Assembly (NCBI GenBank): GCA_030831125.1
Contig: JAURLQ010000152.1
Span: 1 to 46,355, forward strand
Length of the DNA stretch: 46,355 nt
Direction: 5' to 3'
From: Gammaproteobacteria bacterium
Lineage (GTDB): Bacteria; Pseudomonadota; Gammaproteobacteria; Pseudomonadales; Pseudohongiellaceae
In this document: positions 1-9,213 of the stretch, piece after piece
How positions within the stretch are numbered: the stretch's first letter is position 1
Layout of the letters: every line of letters starts with the position of its first letter
Notes under the pieces: generated by a model
Told to the model about the DNA's origin: nothing
The model's database searches: none
Seen by the model: the letters and a program-made list of their open reading frames with translations, nothing else
Translations under genes and position numbers: made by a program

Positions 1-2
1 CC

Positions 3-350
3 GAGCAGAGCAGAGAGCTAATCTCGCTTGCGATAGTGGCATTTTCAACGGAGCGACTGACCTACTTTATACTGAAAAACACCATCAAACGCAGACGCCC
101 ACCGGATTTACTGTCTGGTGTAACATCTATTGTCCAGGCTTCTGACCAGTTCAGTCTCCCCTCAGGCCACACCTCTGCAGCCTTCCTGTTCGTCACTTTC
201 CTTTGTGTGGGTATCAGTCCCCTCTTTCTGCCGCTTTATATGTGGTCCTGTTGTGTCGGGGCTTCAAGAGTCGTGCTGGGGGTTCACTTCCCCGCAGACA
301 TCCTGATGGGCGCCTTGCTCGGCACGACCGTTGCGCTTGCAGTGTTCTGA
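3..350 (+). CDS. PAP2-family phosphatase, C-terminal part (5' end outside window)
   Basis: The reading frame is open from the first bases of the window, so the N-terminus is missing; an internal GTG at 36 is not needed as a start. The visible part carries the three PAP2 (type 2 phosphatidic acid phosphatase) signatures in order: KNTIKRRRP, then LPSGHTSA, then SRVVLGVHFPAD with the catalytic His. Hydrophobic stretches between them fit the membrane-embedded fold. Family members remove phosphate from lipid phosphates such as undecaprenyl pyrophosphate or phosphatidic acid at the inner membrane; the substrate here cannot be told. It lies 45 nt upstream of a glycosyltransferase-like gene in the same direction, so both may act on a membrane lipid or glycolipid. 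That link is inference. Confidence 0.85.
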   Translation, partial: EQSRELISLAIVAFSTERLTYFILKNTIKRRRPPDLLSGVTSIVQASDQFSLPSGHTSAAFLFVTFLCVGISPLFLPLYMWSCCVGASRVVLGVHFPADILMGALLGTTVALAVF

Positions 351-395
351 CCTCGGATTATCCACTTTCCGTTTACTGACAGAAGGGTCTCGTTC

Positions 396-1472
396 ATGAA
401 AATACTCTATGGTGTCCAGGGCACAGGCAATGGGCATATCAGTCGCGCCAGTTCCATGCACAATGCCTTCAAGGCCTACCCAGGGCTTGATATTACCTGG
501 CTGCTCAGTGGCAGGGACCGTGCTGATGGATGTGGTGATATTGAGCACTTCGAGTGGCGCGCAGGCATAACTTTCGTAGCAGAAGATGGCAGGATCCGCA
601 TACTGAAAACCCTCAAGCACAACAATCTGCTGCAATTCAGGCGGGATGTAAAGAACCTGGCACTGGATGAGTACGACCTGATCATTTCAGACTAGGAGCC
701 AGTAATTTCGCACGCAGCCAGAAGTCGTGGTTTGCCTGTTCTTGGTATCGGCCACCAGTATGCTTTCAACCACAAGGTGCCCTTGCGGGGAGAGAATCCG
801 GTTGTTCTCGGTATCATGCAGAAATTTGCACCTGTCAAACAACCTGTTGGTATGCATTGGCACCACTTCGGTTTTCCCATACTTCCTCCGATAGTTGATA
901 TAGAAATTCCGCAGCCACTTCCCCCAGTTGTGCTGAACAAGGTGATTGTCTACCTGCCATTCGAAAATCCGGATGCCATAATTGCGGCATTGGCTGGTAA
1001 CAACGACAAGGATTTTTTCATCTATCATCCGCTGGTAAATCATTCTGACAATGGCAATCTGCATTTGAGGCAAATCTCCAGAACCGGATTCAAGAAAGAC
1101 CTTCTGGATGCCTCGGCAGTGATCACCAACAGCGGATTCGAGCTCATCAGCGAGTGTCTGCAACTGGGCAAACATATCCTGACCAAACCCCTGAACGGCC
1201 AGATGGAACAGCTTTCCAATGCCGAAGCTCTGGCACAGCTGGGTTATGCAACGGTTATCGAGCGGCTTGATGCTGCCGTTATCAGCAAGTGGTTTGATGA
1301 GCGACCTGTTGCCATGCAGGTAACATATCCTGATGTTGCCAGGGCACTGGCTGCCTGGATATGCAATGGCAGGGTCCAATCCGTTGAGGCGCTGGCACAC
1401 GAATTGTGGGGTCAGACACTGGTGAATGGCAAAACGATTCCTTTGCCCTATGCAGGCAACAGGGCTGCCTGA
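396..1472 (+). pseudogene. MJ1255/VC2487-type glycosyltransferase with in-frame amber stop
   Basis: The N-terminus MKILYGVQGTGNGHISRA is the glycine-rich start of the MJ1255/VC2487 family of GT-B-like putative glycosyltransferases. The frame runs 358 codons, a normal family length, but codon 100 (693-695) is TAG. Translation on either side stays in the same frame and reads naturally across it (...DLIISD, stop, EPVISHAARSRGLPV...), at a place where relatives usually have an aromatic residue (SDFEP or SDYEP). A TAC or TAT to TAG change would explain it. The C-terminal half keeps the donor-site region (ITNSGFELISECLQLGKHIL, near 1126-1188). It could be a recent pseudogene, a sequencing error, or a gene read through by suppression. 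Nothing else in the gene is damaged. Confidence 0.8.
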
Positions 1473-1535
1473 TACCTTTCCTCCCTTGGCCAAGGGCAAG
1501 CATTGTCATAGCCAGAATATCCTGAAAGGCTGATG

Positions 1536-1647
1536 GAGACTGTTTTGCATTAATGGTTTGAGCGACCGTCTGCGGCAGGGAGCCGCAGTCGAGCCCCCAG
1601 GGACGGGTTTACGGCGTGTCGCGAAAATATTAATGCAATACTGTCTC
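1536..1647 (-). repeat. Dispersed hairpin element, copy 1 (core on minus strand)
   Basis: The core at 1562-1623 is the reverse complement of the core seen in copies 2-4: an ACCGTCTGCGGC...GCCGCAGTCGAG hairpin, then a CCCCAGGGACGGG segment, then TTTACGGCGTGTCGC. It is flanked by copy-specific arms: GAGACTGTTTTGCATTAAT at 1536-1554 and ATTAATGCAATACTGTCTC at 1629-1647, which pair at 17 of 19 positions. The element fills much of the 290-nt gap between the glycosyltransferase and the esterase gene. No ORF lies in it. The rest of the gap shows no clear terminator. Confidence 0.85.
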
Positions 1648-1762
1648 ATGAGATGCACTTTCTCAAACTTGGCCAATACCCGACTGCTTTGGGTGTTGCA
1701 CAACCTGTTATGCTTTATGACAATCCCCCACTGGTATTGCCACTGCGCGACAGGCCGGATAC

Positions 1763-2992
1763 ATGAACAGGACATTGACAGCCACATTTCTGGCTGTTGC
1801 ATATCTGCCCCTCACCTCCATAGTCTGTGCCCAACCTGCTCCGCAGGACTGGCTCGGGACAGAATATGGCCCTTACAGAACTGGAACAGTCTCAGGGGTA
1901 TGGACAGACCAGAATCGTGAAGAGCTCACCACCAGCTATTATGGTGACAAGCGCCGGGTGATGTTCCAGGCCTGGTTTCCGATAAGGGAAAACCAGGCAG
2001 GCCAACCAGCACGTTATGTAGAAGACAGCTCGCTATTCCAATCCTGGGTACATGATTGGCTGCAGGACAGGGACATACTCGACCTGCAAACGAGATCGCT
2101 GAAAAATGTGCCGGTCATGCCTTTTACCGAACCCTTCCCCGTGTTGCTCTACAGCCATGGCGCAAATTCCCCCATTTTCACTGGCACTGCCCAGACCGAA
2201 TTTCTCGCCAGTCACGGCTATTTTGTCATCAGCGTGGGACACACTGATGATGGTGCGATGACCCGTTTTTCAGATGGCACACGTTATCAACCGGATGAGC
2301 ACCCTGAAATGCCTGATGACCCTGATGTCATGAACAGGTCGCAAGAGGAAATATACAACTGGCAGAAGGAAAATCTGCAGGATATGTATGACTGGCATGT
2401 CAGGGATCTGTCTTTTGCCCTGGACCAACTGGAAGTGCTGAACCGCTCATCCGGTAGTCTCTTTTATGCCAGAATAGACATGAATCGCGTTGGCGCATTC
2501 GGCTGGTCACGCGGAGGTGCCACCTCCCTGCAGGCTACACTCGATGACAGTCGCATAAAGGCTGCTGCAAACCTGGACGGCTCAATGAATGGCAGACCTG
2601 TTGAATTTGCCGGGAGTACCAGACCGCTGCTGCTGATGGAGAGCACTGAATCGCTTTTTGACCTGATCGGTGATAGTGAATCCGATCCAGAGGAGTTATC
2701 AGCCTCTATGGAAAGCGACCTGTGGCGCATGTTCAGACTGTCAACAGGTGCGTGGTACAGGGCAATAATAAACAACAGTGTTCACGACCAGTTTTCGGAC
2801 TTCGCGCTGAGCAGCCCTGTTACCCCGCAAGGCGCTGCAGGTTCCCTGCGGATCAGGGATATTACCAATGCCGTCTTGCTTGAATTCTTTGATCACCACC
2901 TCAAAAATGAGCCGACGCTCCCCCTTTTGTCAGGAGAAAGCAGTTTTCAGGAGTTGCAGGTTATCAGGGAAATACCACAATCACTTGACTGA
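1763..2992 (+). CDS. Secreted PAF-acetylhydrolase-like alpha/beta hydrolase
   Basis: A 409-residue protein with a signal peptide (hydrophobic residues 5-22, likely cleavage after VCAQ). It resembles the plasma platelet-activating-factor acetylhydrolase / dienelactone hydrolase group: an oxyanion-strand motif YSHGA near residue 132, the nucleophile elbow GWSRGG with Ser249, a following acid-bearing strand (AANLDGS) and a probable catalytic His341 in SVHDQFSDF. It should be a periplasmic or secreted serine esterase; the substrate is unknown. It stands alone, 290 nt after the glycosyltransferase gene and convergent with tgpA (21 nt between stops, no clear terminator seen). The ribosome-binding site before the ATG is weak. 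Confidence 0.75.
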   Translation: MNRTLTATFLAVAYLPLTSIVCAQPAPQDWLGTEYGPYRTGTVSGVWTDQNREELTTSYYGDKRRVMFQAWFPIRENQAGQPARYVEDSSLFQSWVHDWLQDRDILDLQTRSLKNVPVMPFTEPFPVLLYSHGANSPIFTGTAQTEFLASHGYFVISVGHTDDGAMTRFSDGTRYQPDEHPEMPDDPDVMNRSQEEIYNWQKENLQDMYDWHVRDLSFALDQLEVLNRSSGSLFYARIDMNRVGAFGWSRGGATSLQATLDDSRIKAAANLDGSMNGRPVEFAGSTRPLLLMESTESLFDLIGDSESDPEELSASMESDLWRMFRLSTGAWYRAIINNSVHDQFSDFALSSPVTPQGAAGSLRIRDITNAVLLEFFDHHLKNEPTLPLLSGESSFQELQVIREIPQSLD

Positions 2993-3013
2993 CACTTGTA
3001 GTACTGCGGGCCT

Positions 3014-5080
3014 TCAATTGAGCAATCGGAATTTACGCACCTTGTGTTCAAGATACCTGATTTGTTCCGGATCGGCCTCAGTATTGACGAAAGCCAGCTC
3101 ATTGTAGATCTGGGTGATTTCCTTCATTGGCGCTGTCCATTGTGGATTGACCTCAGACATTCTTTGCAAATAGTCCATTGGCGTTTCACCGATGTTCCGG
3201 GGAAATCCCTGACTGGCCATGTAAGCGCAGAATTTGCGATATAGTCTGGTTGCTGGTGGCGCTTTCGAATATGCCGGTTGCCTGAAAACAGTAAAGGCAA
3301 CAAATGCAACCACAAGAGCCAGAAAGCCAAGCAGCACCATGATGATTTTGGTGCGTGTTACTTCGCCAAACAGGTTGCTGAAAAACCTGAACTGCGATTC
3401 CTGGTCATAGTTCAGTACAAACCTGTTCCAGGCGTAGTCAATCATTTCCAGACGCAGCCGCAGATCATTGAGAAACAGGCTGTTGCGCAAACGAATAAGT
3501 GAAAATACTTCATCACTGAGAAAATTGTTGTCTTCCTGCAATACTGAATCAGTGCCTCTGTTGATACGGTCTGGTGCCACGGCTGCAGTAGGATCAACCC
3601 TCACCCAGCCCCTGTCCTGTATCCATATCTCTGACCAGGCATGGGCATCGTATTGCCGCACTGTCAAAGTCCCGTCGTAGGGATTTACTTCTCCGCCCTG
3701 ATAGCCTGTAACTACCCTTGACGGAATGCCAGCTGCGCGCATCAGATAGGTAAAACTGCTGGCAAAGTGTTCGCAGAAGCCCTCTCGTGTTTCAAAGAGG
3801 AATTCATCAACAGGTGCATCGCCCAGCAAAGGCGGGCTGAGGGTATAGAAGAATTCTTCCTCCCTGAAGTGCTCCAGAACTGCATTTGCAAAGGACTCTG
3901 TTGAATCGTGTTGTGCACGCAGTTCCTGGGCAAACTCAAGTGCTCTGGGATTGCTGTCACCCGGAATGAAACTGAAGCTGCGACGCGGTATGGCGCGCTG
4001 ATCGGTGTCTGCAGCAAATTCAAGATAGGATGTAGCATCATAACTGAAACGCTGGGTAACCCTGCGGAAGGTTTCCACCTGGAAGTCGCGGCGCATGCGC
4101 ATGCGTTCATCAAGAATGCTTGGCATCTGCAGTGTGAATATCCAGTTCTGGAAAGTAGGCTCAAGTATTATGTTGTAGGCATAGCGTCTGCCGGTATATT
4201 CGATTTCACGAAACCAGCCCATTTCCTCCTGCCGATCCGCACTCAATCGCTGGGGACGGTCTCGATCTATTCCCCTGCGCCATTCTCTGCCATTGAAATT
4301 GTCCAGCGTTAGTCCCCGCCAGTACAGTTCATTGAATGGCGGCATTTCTCCATTGAACTGCACCCTGAATGCCACTTCCCCCGATCTTGCCAGATCGCCG
4401 ATATCCCCTGGCGACATGGTTTCACTCAAACCGGTAACACTCGAATTGGACTGGACAGGAACAGACCACAAGGGGCTGATGCGAGGGAACAGCAGGAAAA
4501 ATGCCATCATCAAAGGTGCACTTTGCAGCAGTATCAGCCCGGCCAGACGCAAGGTACGCCGCACCGACTGATGCTCCGGCGTCTGGTTAAGCGAGATCAT
4601 GGCGCTGGAAATGACCAGAATGCTGATAGTCATGTAAATGGCAATGGGTATGGACTGGGAGTAGATGAATTCTGCAATGATCGTGAAATAACACAGGTAC
4701 AGCACCATCAGGACATCCCGCTTGCGGTGCATTTCAAGCAGCTTGAGTGTGATGCCTACCAGCAGTACTCCTACCATGGAATCCGTGGAAAACACGTCCC
4801 TGCCGAACTGCAATACCATCAGTGCTGCCATTGTGAGCACAAGTATGGCCTTGATCTGTTTCCCCGGATACGACATGCGTCCCTGGTAAACCAGTATTCT
4901 GCCTGTTATGCAAAGCGCACACATCCCGGTGAGCCAAAGAGGCAAGCGGGCAACATGGGGCAGAATGACTGAAACTACAGAGGCAAGCAGCCAGACGAAA
5001 GCGAACCGGGGAATACGGTAATAGTCCTGGTTTCTCAACCGGGCATCTGACTTTTTCCTGAAAAAATGAAATCCCCTCAT
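3014..5080 (-). CDS. tgpA: TgpA-type membrane transglutaminase (DUF3488-transglutaminase-DUF4129)
   Basis: A 688-residue protein. Residues about 25-205 hold several membrane helices (DUF3488 region). A periplasmic segment follows, then a transglutaminase-like core with the Cys-His-Asp triad: Cys about 435 in EGFCEHFASS, His in YDAHAWSEIW and Asp in VRVDPTAA. A helix near residue 560-580 returns the chain to the cytoplasm, followed by a DUF4129-like tail. Pseudomonas TgpA is the characterised relative and is important for growth, but its natural substrate is not settled. The start ATG overlaps the end of the upstream DUF58 gene by 4 nt, so the MoxR-DUF58-TgpA trio is translationally coupled, a conserved arrangement in gammaproteobacteria. 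Confidence 0.9.
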   Translation of the reverse strand: MRGFHFFRKKSDARLRNQDYYRIPRFAFVWLLASVVSVILPHVARLPLWLTGMCALCITGRILVYQGRMSYPGKQIKAILVLTMAALMVLQFGRDVFSTDSMVGVLLVGITLKLLEMHRKRDVLMVLYLCYFTIIAEFIYSQSIPIAIYMTISILVISSAMISLNQTPEHQSVRRTLRLAGLILLQSAPLMMAFFLLFPRISPLWSVPVQSNSSVTGLSETMSPGDIGDLARSGEVAFRVQFNGEMPPFNELYWRGLTLDNFNGREWRRGIDRDRPQRLSADRQEEMGWFREIEYTGRRYAYNIILEPTFQNWIFTLQMPSILDERMRMRRDFQVETFRRVTQRFSYDATSYLEFAADTDQRAIPRRSFSFIPGDSNPRALEFAQELRAQHDSTESFANAVLEHFREEEFFYTLSPPLLGDAPVDEFLFETREGFCEHFASSFTYLMRAAGIPSRVVTGYQGGEVNPYDGTLTVRQYDAHAWSEIWIQDRGWVRVDPTAAVAPDRINRGTDSVLQEDNNFLSDEVFSLIRLRNSLFLNDLRLRLEMIDYAWNRFVLNYDQESQFRFFSNLFGEVTRTKIIMVLLGFLALVVAFVAFTVFRQPAYSKAPPATRLYRKFCAYMASQGFPRNIGETPMDYLQRMSEVNPQWTAPMKEITQIYNELAFVNTEADPEQIRYLEHKVRKFRLLN

Positions 5081-6075
5081 GCTGGTAAACCAAAGAGGGC
5101 AAGTTCTCTCAAGGCCTTGTCATAATGCACAGGACCACGGGAAGGTTGCAGCACAATACCCGGCAACTCAAGACCGTAGTCAATTCCGGCCGCATCCAGC
5201 TGAAGTACGCACCAGCACAAACGAGACAAGCGCTGCTCGGTATCCAGGTCGGGGAACATGTCCCAGCGTAACCAGGCCTTGTCATCCCTGTTGCTGGAAT
5301 ATTCCTTGGTATACATGCCCTGTCCACGGGCCAGCACTTTCCAGGCAACATGCTTGAGTGAGTCACCTGCTACATAGGAACGCAAGCCATAGAAATCATC
5401 GTTACCCCTGACTATATTGGTGTTGCCACTCTGCTGGTGGCTGTTCAGTAACCAGTCGAGATCACATTCGACCGGCTGCGGGTATACAAGACACCTGAAC
5501 TTCAGATCCATCAGCGACCATGCCTGGCTGAGACCGAAAGGGAATGTCGTTTCTATCCTGAGTCTGCCGGGCGAAAAATAACCACGCTTTTTTGCAGGAA
5601 CAAAAACCGATATGCGCTGTTCCTTTTCAGTAACCAGATCAGTGGCAACTTCGCGGGAGCCCGGAAAACTTACGCGGATGTTTTCATAAATACGCTTGCC
5701 ATGGCGGTTGAGGATAACTGTAACTTCGGCTTTTTCACCTGCAAATACCGAGCTCCCCGGCGTGGCTGTAACATGCAGGCCGGAAAGATTACGGTAGGTA
5801 TAGAAAATTGACAGTACGAACATGCCCAGCAGGAGAAAAACCAGCGCAAAACCCAGGCTCGCTTCATAGTTGACTGCACCGATGAACATCAGGACCAGAA
5901 GGAATACGAATCCTACTCCCTGCCTGTTGGGGATGATGAAGATATTCTCATGCCCAAGTACGATATTTCTGGCTGGTGGTATCTTTCTGAGCACCCAGCC
6001 GGAAAAGCGCTGTTGCCAGGCATCAAGCAGATTCTGGTACCAGACTCTGTATCCGCTGCCGGCATCAATTCCCAC
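5077..6075 (-). CDS. DUF58-domain membrane protein
   Basis: A 332-residue protein. Two close membrane helices lie at about 57-95 (GVGFVFLLVLMFIGAVNY and following residues), then a domain of mostly beta character and the DUF58 signature GNDDFYGLRSYVAGDS with HVAWKVLARG (about residues 223-255). DUF58 proteins are usually encoded beside a MoxR AAA+ ATPase and are thought to be its partner or substrate, with a von Willebrand A-like fold. Here the gene overlaps both neighbours: 1 nt with the MoxR gene upstream and 4 nt with tgpA downstream, so the three are almost certainly co-expressed. The exact role is unknown. Confidence 0.88.
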   Translation of the reverse strand: MGIDAGSGYRVWYQNLLDAWQQRFSGWVLRKIPPARNIVLGHENIFIIPNRQGVGFVFLLVLMFIGAVNYEASLGFALVFLLLGMFVLSIFYTYRNLSGLHVTATPGSSVFAGEKAEVTVILNRHGKRIYENIRVSFPGSREVATDLVTEKEQRISVFVPAKKRGYFSPGRLRIETTFPFGLSQAWSLMDLKFRCLVYPQPVECDLDWLLNSHQQSGNTNIVRGNDDFYGLRSYVAGDSLKHVAWKVLARGQGMYTKEYSSNRDDKAWLRWDMFPDLDTEQRLSRLCWCVLQLDAAGIDYGLELPGIVLQPSRGPVHYDKALRELALFGLPA

Positions 6076-6992
6076 TAGACGACATCCACCTCATTCAGTA
6101 AACGCTGGGACCAGGATTCCCCGCTGCGTCCGGAAGTGTCACTGACAGATCGCAGGCGATGATCTGCGACCGCCGGCAATACTGTCTTTACATCTTCAGG
6201 CAGGACATGTTGCCTGTCATGCATCAGGGCCCAGGTTCTTGCACTGCGCATAAGGGCCTGGGCACCACGGGGAGACAGACCAAATGAAAACTTGTCATCC
6301 TGTCGCGTGTAGGCAACCAGTCTCTGCACATAATCAAGCAGTGTGTCTGTTGCCTTGACTTTTGCGATCTTTTTCTGGACTTCGATTACATCTTCACCAC
6401 TGAGGCACTGGTTTATGAATTCAAGGTTGGCACGCTGGTCTGTATTGATCAACAGCTCCCGCTCCGCCTGTGGATGAGGGTAACCAATGGTCAATCTCAT
6501 GAGGAAACGGTCAAGCTGCGATTCCGGCAAGGGGTAGGTACCGGAAAAACTTACCGGGTTCTGCGTGGCAATCACAAAGAATGGATGGGGCAGTGCGTAG
6601 GTTGTGCCATCAACTGACACCCTTCCCTCTTCCATTGCTTCAAGCAGTGCACTCTGGGTTTTGGGCGTGGTCCTGTTGATCTCGTCTGCCAGAATCAGGT
6701 TCTTGAACAGTGGGCCCTTGTGAAAGGTGAAACTGGAAGTGGATTGATCATAGATGGATACCCCTATGATATCTGCAGGCAGCAGGTCACTCGTAAACTG
6801 TATCCGGCTGTACTGAAGCCCGAAGGTTCTCGCCAGAGCCTGGGACAGGGTGGTCTTGCCCATTCCCGGCTTGTCTTCCATCAGCAAGTGTCCGCCGGCA
6901 AAAAGGCAGCAAAGTGCCAGTCTGATCTGCTTGTCCTTGCCAAGTACTACCTTGCCTATTTCTGCGACTGTCTCATCTACTTTTGACTGCAT
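6075..6992 (-). CDS. MoxR-family AAA+ ATPase
   Basis: A 305-residue AAA+ protein of normal MoxR length. Visible motifs: Walker A in EDKPGMGKTTLS (about residues 38-49), Walker B ILADEINRTTPKTQSALLEA, sensor 1 in VIATQNPVSFSGTYPLPESQ and a C-terminal lid domain with FSFGLSPRGAQAL. MoxR ATPases act as chaperones that help assemble or activate partner proteins, typically those encoded next to them. It is the first gene of the operon with the DUF58 and TgpA genes. The 112 nt separating it from purF upstream contain a CATCCGG/CCGGATG inverted repeat (7024-7030 and 7049-7055) without a T-tract, so it is unclear whether the operon has its own promoter. Confidence 0.92.
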   Translation of the reverse strand: MQSKVDETVAEIGKVVLGKDKQIRLALCCLFAGGHLLMEDKPGMGKTTLSQALARTFGLQYSRIQFTSDLLPADIIGVSIYDQSTSSFTFHKGPLFKNLILADEINRTTPKTQSALLEAMEEGRVSVDGTTYALPHPFFVIATQNPVSFSGTYPLPESQLDRFLMRLTIGYPHPQAERELLINTDQRANLEFINQCLSGEDVIEVQKKIAKVKATDTLLDYVQRLVAYTRQDDKFSFGLSPRGAQALMRSARTWALMHDRQHVLPEDVKTVLPAVADHRLRSVSDTSGRSGESWSQRLLNEVDVV

Positions 6993-7104
6993 CTGTTGTA
7001 GCTTTCATCTTTCTTGCTGACGGCATCCGGCGTATTGAACTGCAGACTCCGGATGATGGCAGACAGTTCAACGGGAACTGTCCTTCTGTTTCGGAACAGA
7101 CTGT

Positions 7105-8643
7105 TTATCCATTGCTGTGCAAGGCCAGCTGTCCCTCTTCTTCCTCGCTTTGGCCAAAATCACCGGTATCCCGTTCTTTTCTCTTTTTTGCGGCATCATT
7201 ACGGCGCGCTTCAAGCTTGGCCAGGTATTTCTCGCTTACATCCCGGGTAACATACACGCCATTGAACACAGAACATTCGAAATCCATGGGCAATATGCTG
7301 CCTTCAGCACAGGAGGCAACAAGATCCTCAAGATCCTGGTAAACGAGCCAGTCTGCCCCGATCTGCTTCTGGACTTCATCAACGGTCTTGCCGTGTGCAA
7401 TCAGCTCACTGACTGCAGGCATGTCAATACCATAGACGTTGGGATACTTCACAGGTGGTGAAGCCGAGGCAAAATAGACTCGCCGGGCACCTGCATCCCT
7501 TGCCATTTCAATAATCTGCTTGCAGGTTGTTCCCCTCACAATGGAATCATCCACCAGCAATACATTCTTGTCCTGGAATTCCAGTGGAATGGCATTGAGT
7601 TTCTGTCTGACAGATTTCTTGCGCTGACTTTGCCCCGGCATGATGAAGGTCCTGCCGATATAGCGGTTTTTCACAAATCCCTCCCGGAATTTGACCCCCA
7701 GTGCATTCGCCAGCTCTACAGCTGCTGTCCGGCTGGTATCAGGTATCGGTATGACCACGTCGATATCATGATCCGGGCGCTCACGCATGATTTTGCCTGC
7801 CAGCTTTTCTCCCATACGCAGACGTGACTTGTAAACTGATACACCATCAATCATCGAGTCAGGACGTGCAAAATATACATGCTCGAATATGCAGGGTGTA
7901 GGCTTGCTGTCATCAGAACACATGCGCGCTTCATAGTTGCCATCCTGATCTATATATATTGCTTCGCCCGGTGCCACATCCCTGACCAGGGTAAAACCCT
8001 GGGAATCCAGTGCCACACTTTCCGAAGCGAGCATGTATTCATATCCTTTTCGAACCCGTTTTCTTCCGAAAACCAGAGGTCTGATGCCATACTTGTCCCT
8101 GAAGCCAACTATGCCATAACCCACCAGCATGGCTATCGCTGCATACGCACCACTACAACGCTTGTGTACCCTGCTGACCGCAGTAAAAACATCATCGGCA
8201 GTCGGTTTGATCTTGTTAAGGACCTGCAGTTCATGGGCAAATACATTCAGCAATACTTCGGAGTCCGAGTCTGTGTTCAGATGACGAAGGTCATCACGAT
8301 AGATATCCTTGGAAAGATCTTCGGAATTGGTGAGGTTGCCATTGTGGGCAATGCTGATGCCGTAGGGTGAGTTTACATACAGGGGTTGGGCCTGCGCTGG
8401 CCCTGAGCTGCCTGCAGTGGGATAGCGCACATGCCCTATGCCCATATTGCCGGTCAGCTGCTTCATGTGTCGGGTGTGAAAAACATCGCGCACCAGACCG
8501 TTGTCTTTCCTGAGGTTCAGCTTGCCCTTGTCGCTGGTCATGATACCGGCGGCATCCTGACCACGGTGCTGCAATACAGTCAGGCTGTCATATAGTGCCA
8601 GATTTACGTTGGACTTCCCCACAATGCCGACGATTCCGCACAT
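7105..8643 (-). CDS. purF: Amidophosphoribosyltransferase
   Basis: A 512-residue enzyme that makes 5-phosphoribosylamine from PRPP and glutamine, the first step of purine synthesis. The sequence begins MCGIVGIVG, so Cys2 is the N-terminal nucleophile of the glutaminase domain, followed by QHRGQDAAG and the SHNGNLTN-like HNGNLTN motif. The second half is a phosphoribosyltransferase domain with the PRPP loop [13 protein letters not shown] (about residues 365-377). The last 30 residues are a charged tail (KKRKERD, SEEEEG). The gene follows cvpA by 46 nt, the usual cvpA-purF pairing. Confidence 0.98.
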   Translation of the reverse strand: MCGIVGIVGKSNVNLALYDSLTVLQHRGQDAAGIMTSDKGKLNLRKDNGLVRDVFHTRHMKQLTGNMGIGHVRYPTAGSSGPAQAQPLYVNSPYGISIAHNGNLTNSEDLSKDIYRDDLRHLNTDSDSEVLLNVFAHELQVLNKIKPTADDVFTAVSRVHKRCSGAYAAIAMLVGYGIVGFRDKYGIRPLVFGRKRVRKGYEYMLASESVALDSQGFTLVRDVAPGEAIYIDQDGNYEARMCSDDSKPTPCIFEHVYFARPDSMIDGVSVYKSRLRMGEKLAGKIMRERPDHDIDVVIPIPDTSRTAAVELANALGVKFREGFVKNRYIGRTFIMPGQSQRKKSVRQKLNAIPLEFQDKNVLLVDDSIVRGTTCKQIIEMARDAGARRVYFASASPPVKYPNVYGIDMPAVSELIAHGKTVDEVQKQIGADWLVYQDLEDLVASCAEGSILPMDFECSVFNGVYVTRDVSEKYLAKLEARRNDAAKKRKERDTGDFGQSEEEEGQLALHSNG

Positions 8644-8689
8644 ACTGCTATCCCCTACCGTATTGGATCAATTGCCGAGTTACAGCGTG

Positions 8690-9172
8690 TCAGGCCAGCA
8701 CCGCTTCCGGTGTCATGCCCAGCAACTGCCTGAAATAATCTGCCAGTACCATGATGTAGGGAATCGAAAGTGATTCACCGTACCACGGGCCTGTAAATTC
8801 GAAACCGGCTGTCAACATCACAACAAGTGTGACAATTACTACGCCCCTGATTATGCCGAAGAGTGCACCAAGGCTTCTGTCTACTCCCCTCAAACCTGCT
8901 GCCGCTGTAATTTTGGCAATCAGATTGTTGATCAAAGCACCGCCAAATACTGTACCTATGAAAATCAGGGCAAAAGCCGCCATCCTCCTGACTGTCGGAT
9001 TTTCACTGACAAATGCAAGCGACTGTGCCAGCAGCGGACTGTAAAGAGCTGCCAGTACTGCAGCTGCAACCCAGAAAAACAGCGACAAGGCTTCCTTTAT
9101 CAGCCCCCTGAATATACCGAACATACAGGAGATCAGAATGATGGAGAGCACAATAACGTCTACTGCAGCCAT
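8690..9172 (-). CDS. cvpA: CvpA family inner-membrane protein
   Basis: A 160-residue protein with four predicted membrane helices and the family N-terminus AAVDVIVLSIILIS; the region LRGVDRSLGALFGIIRG (about 94-110) is the typical CvpA loop. CvpA was named for colicin V production in E. coli and has been linked to envelope homeostasis and biofilm; its molecular activity is unknown. The gene sits between the SPOR-domain gene and purF, as in Pseudomonas and E. coli, and is probably cotranscribed with both. Confidence 0.93.
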   Translation of the reverse strand: MAAVDVIVLSIILISCMFGIFRGLIKEALSLFFWVAAAVLAALYSPLLAQSLAFVSENPTVRRMAAFALIFIGTVFGGALINNLIAKITAAAGLRGVDRSLGALFGIIRGVVIVTLVVMLTAGFEFTGPWYGESLSIPYIMVLADYFRQLLGMTPEAVLA

Positions 9173-9213
9173 GACTGCCTACTGCTTCACAATACTGCAT
9201 ACAGGAAAATTAC

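Noticed and set aside
687-1499. 270-codon open frame opposite the glycosyltransferase gene
   Set aside because: Considered because the plus-strand gene has a stop codon, but the plus strand keeps family similarity across the stop, whereas the minus frame resembles nothing.
7024-7055. Terminator after purF
   Set aside because: CATCCGG/CCGGATG has an 18-nt loop and no T-tract on the minus strand.
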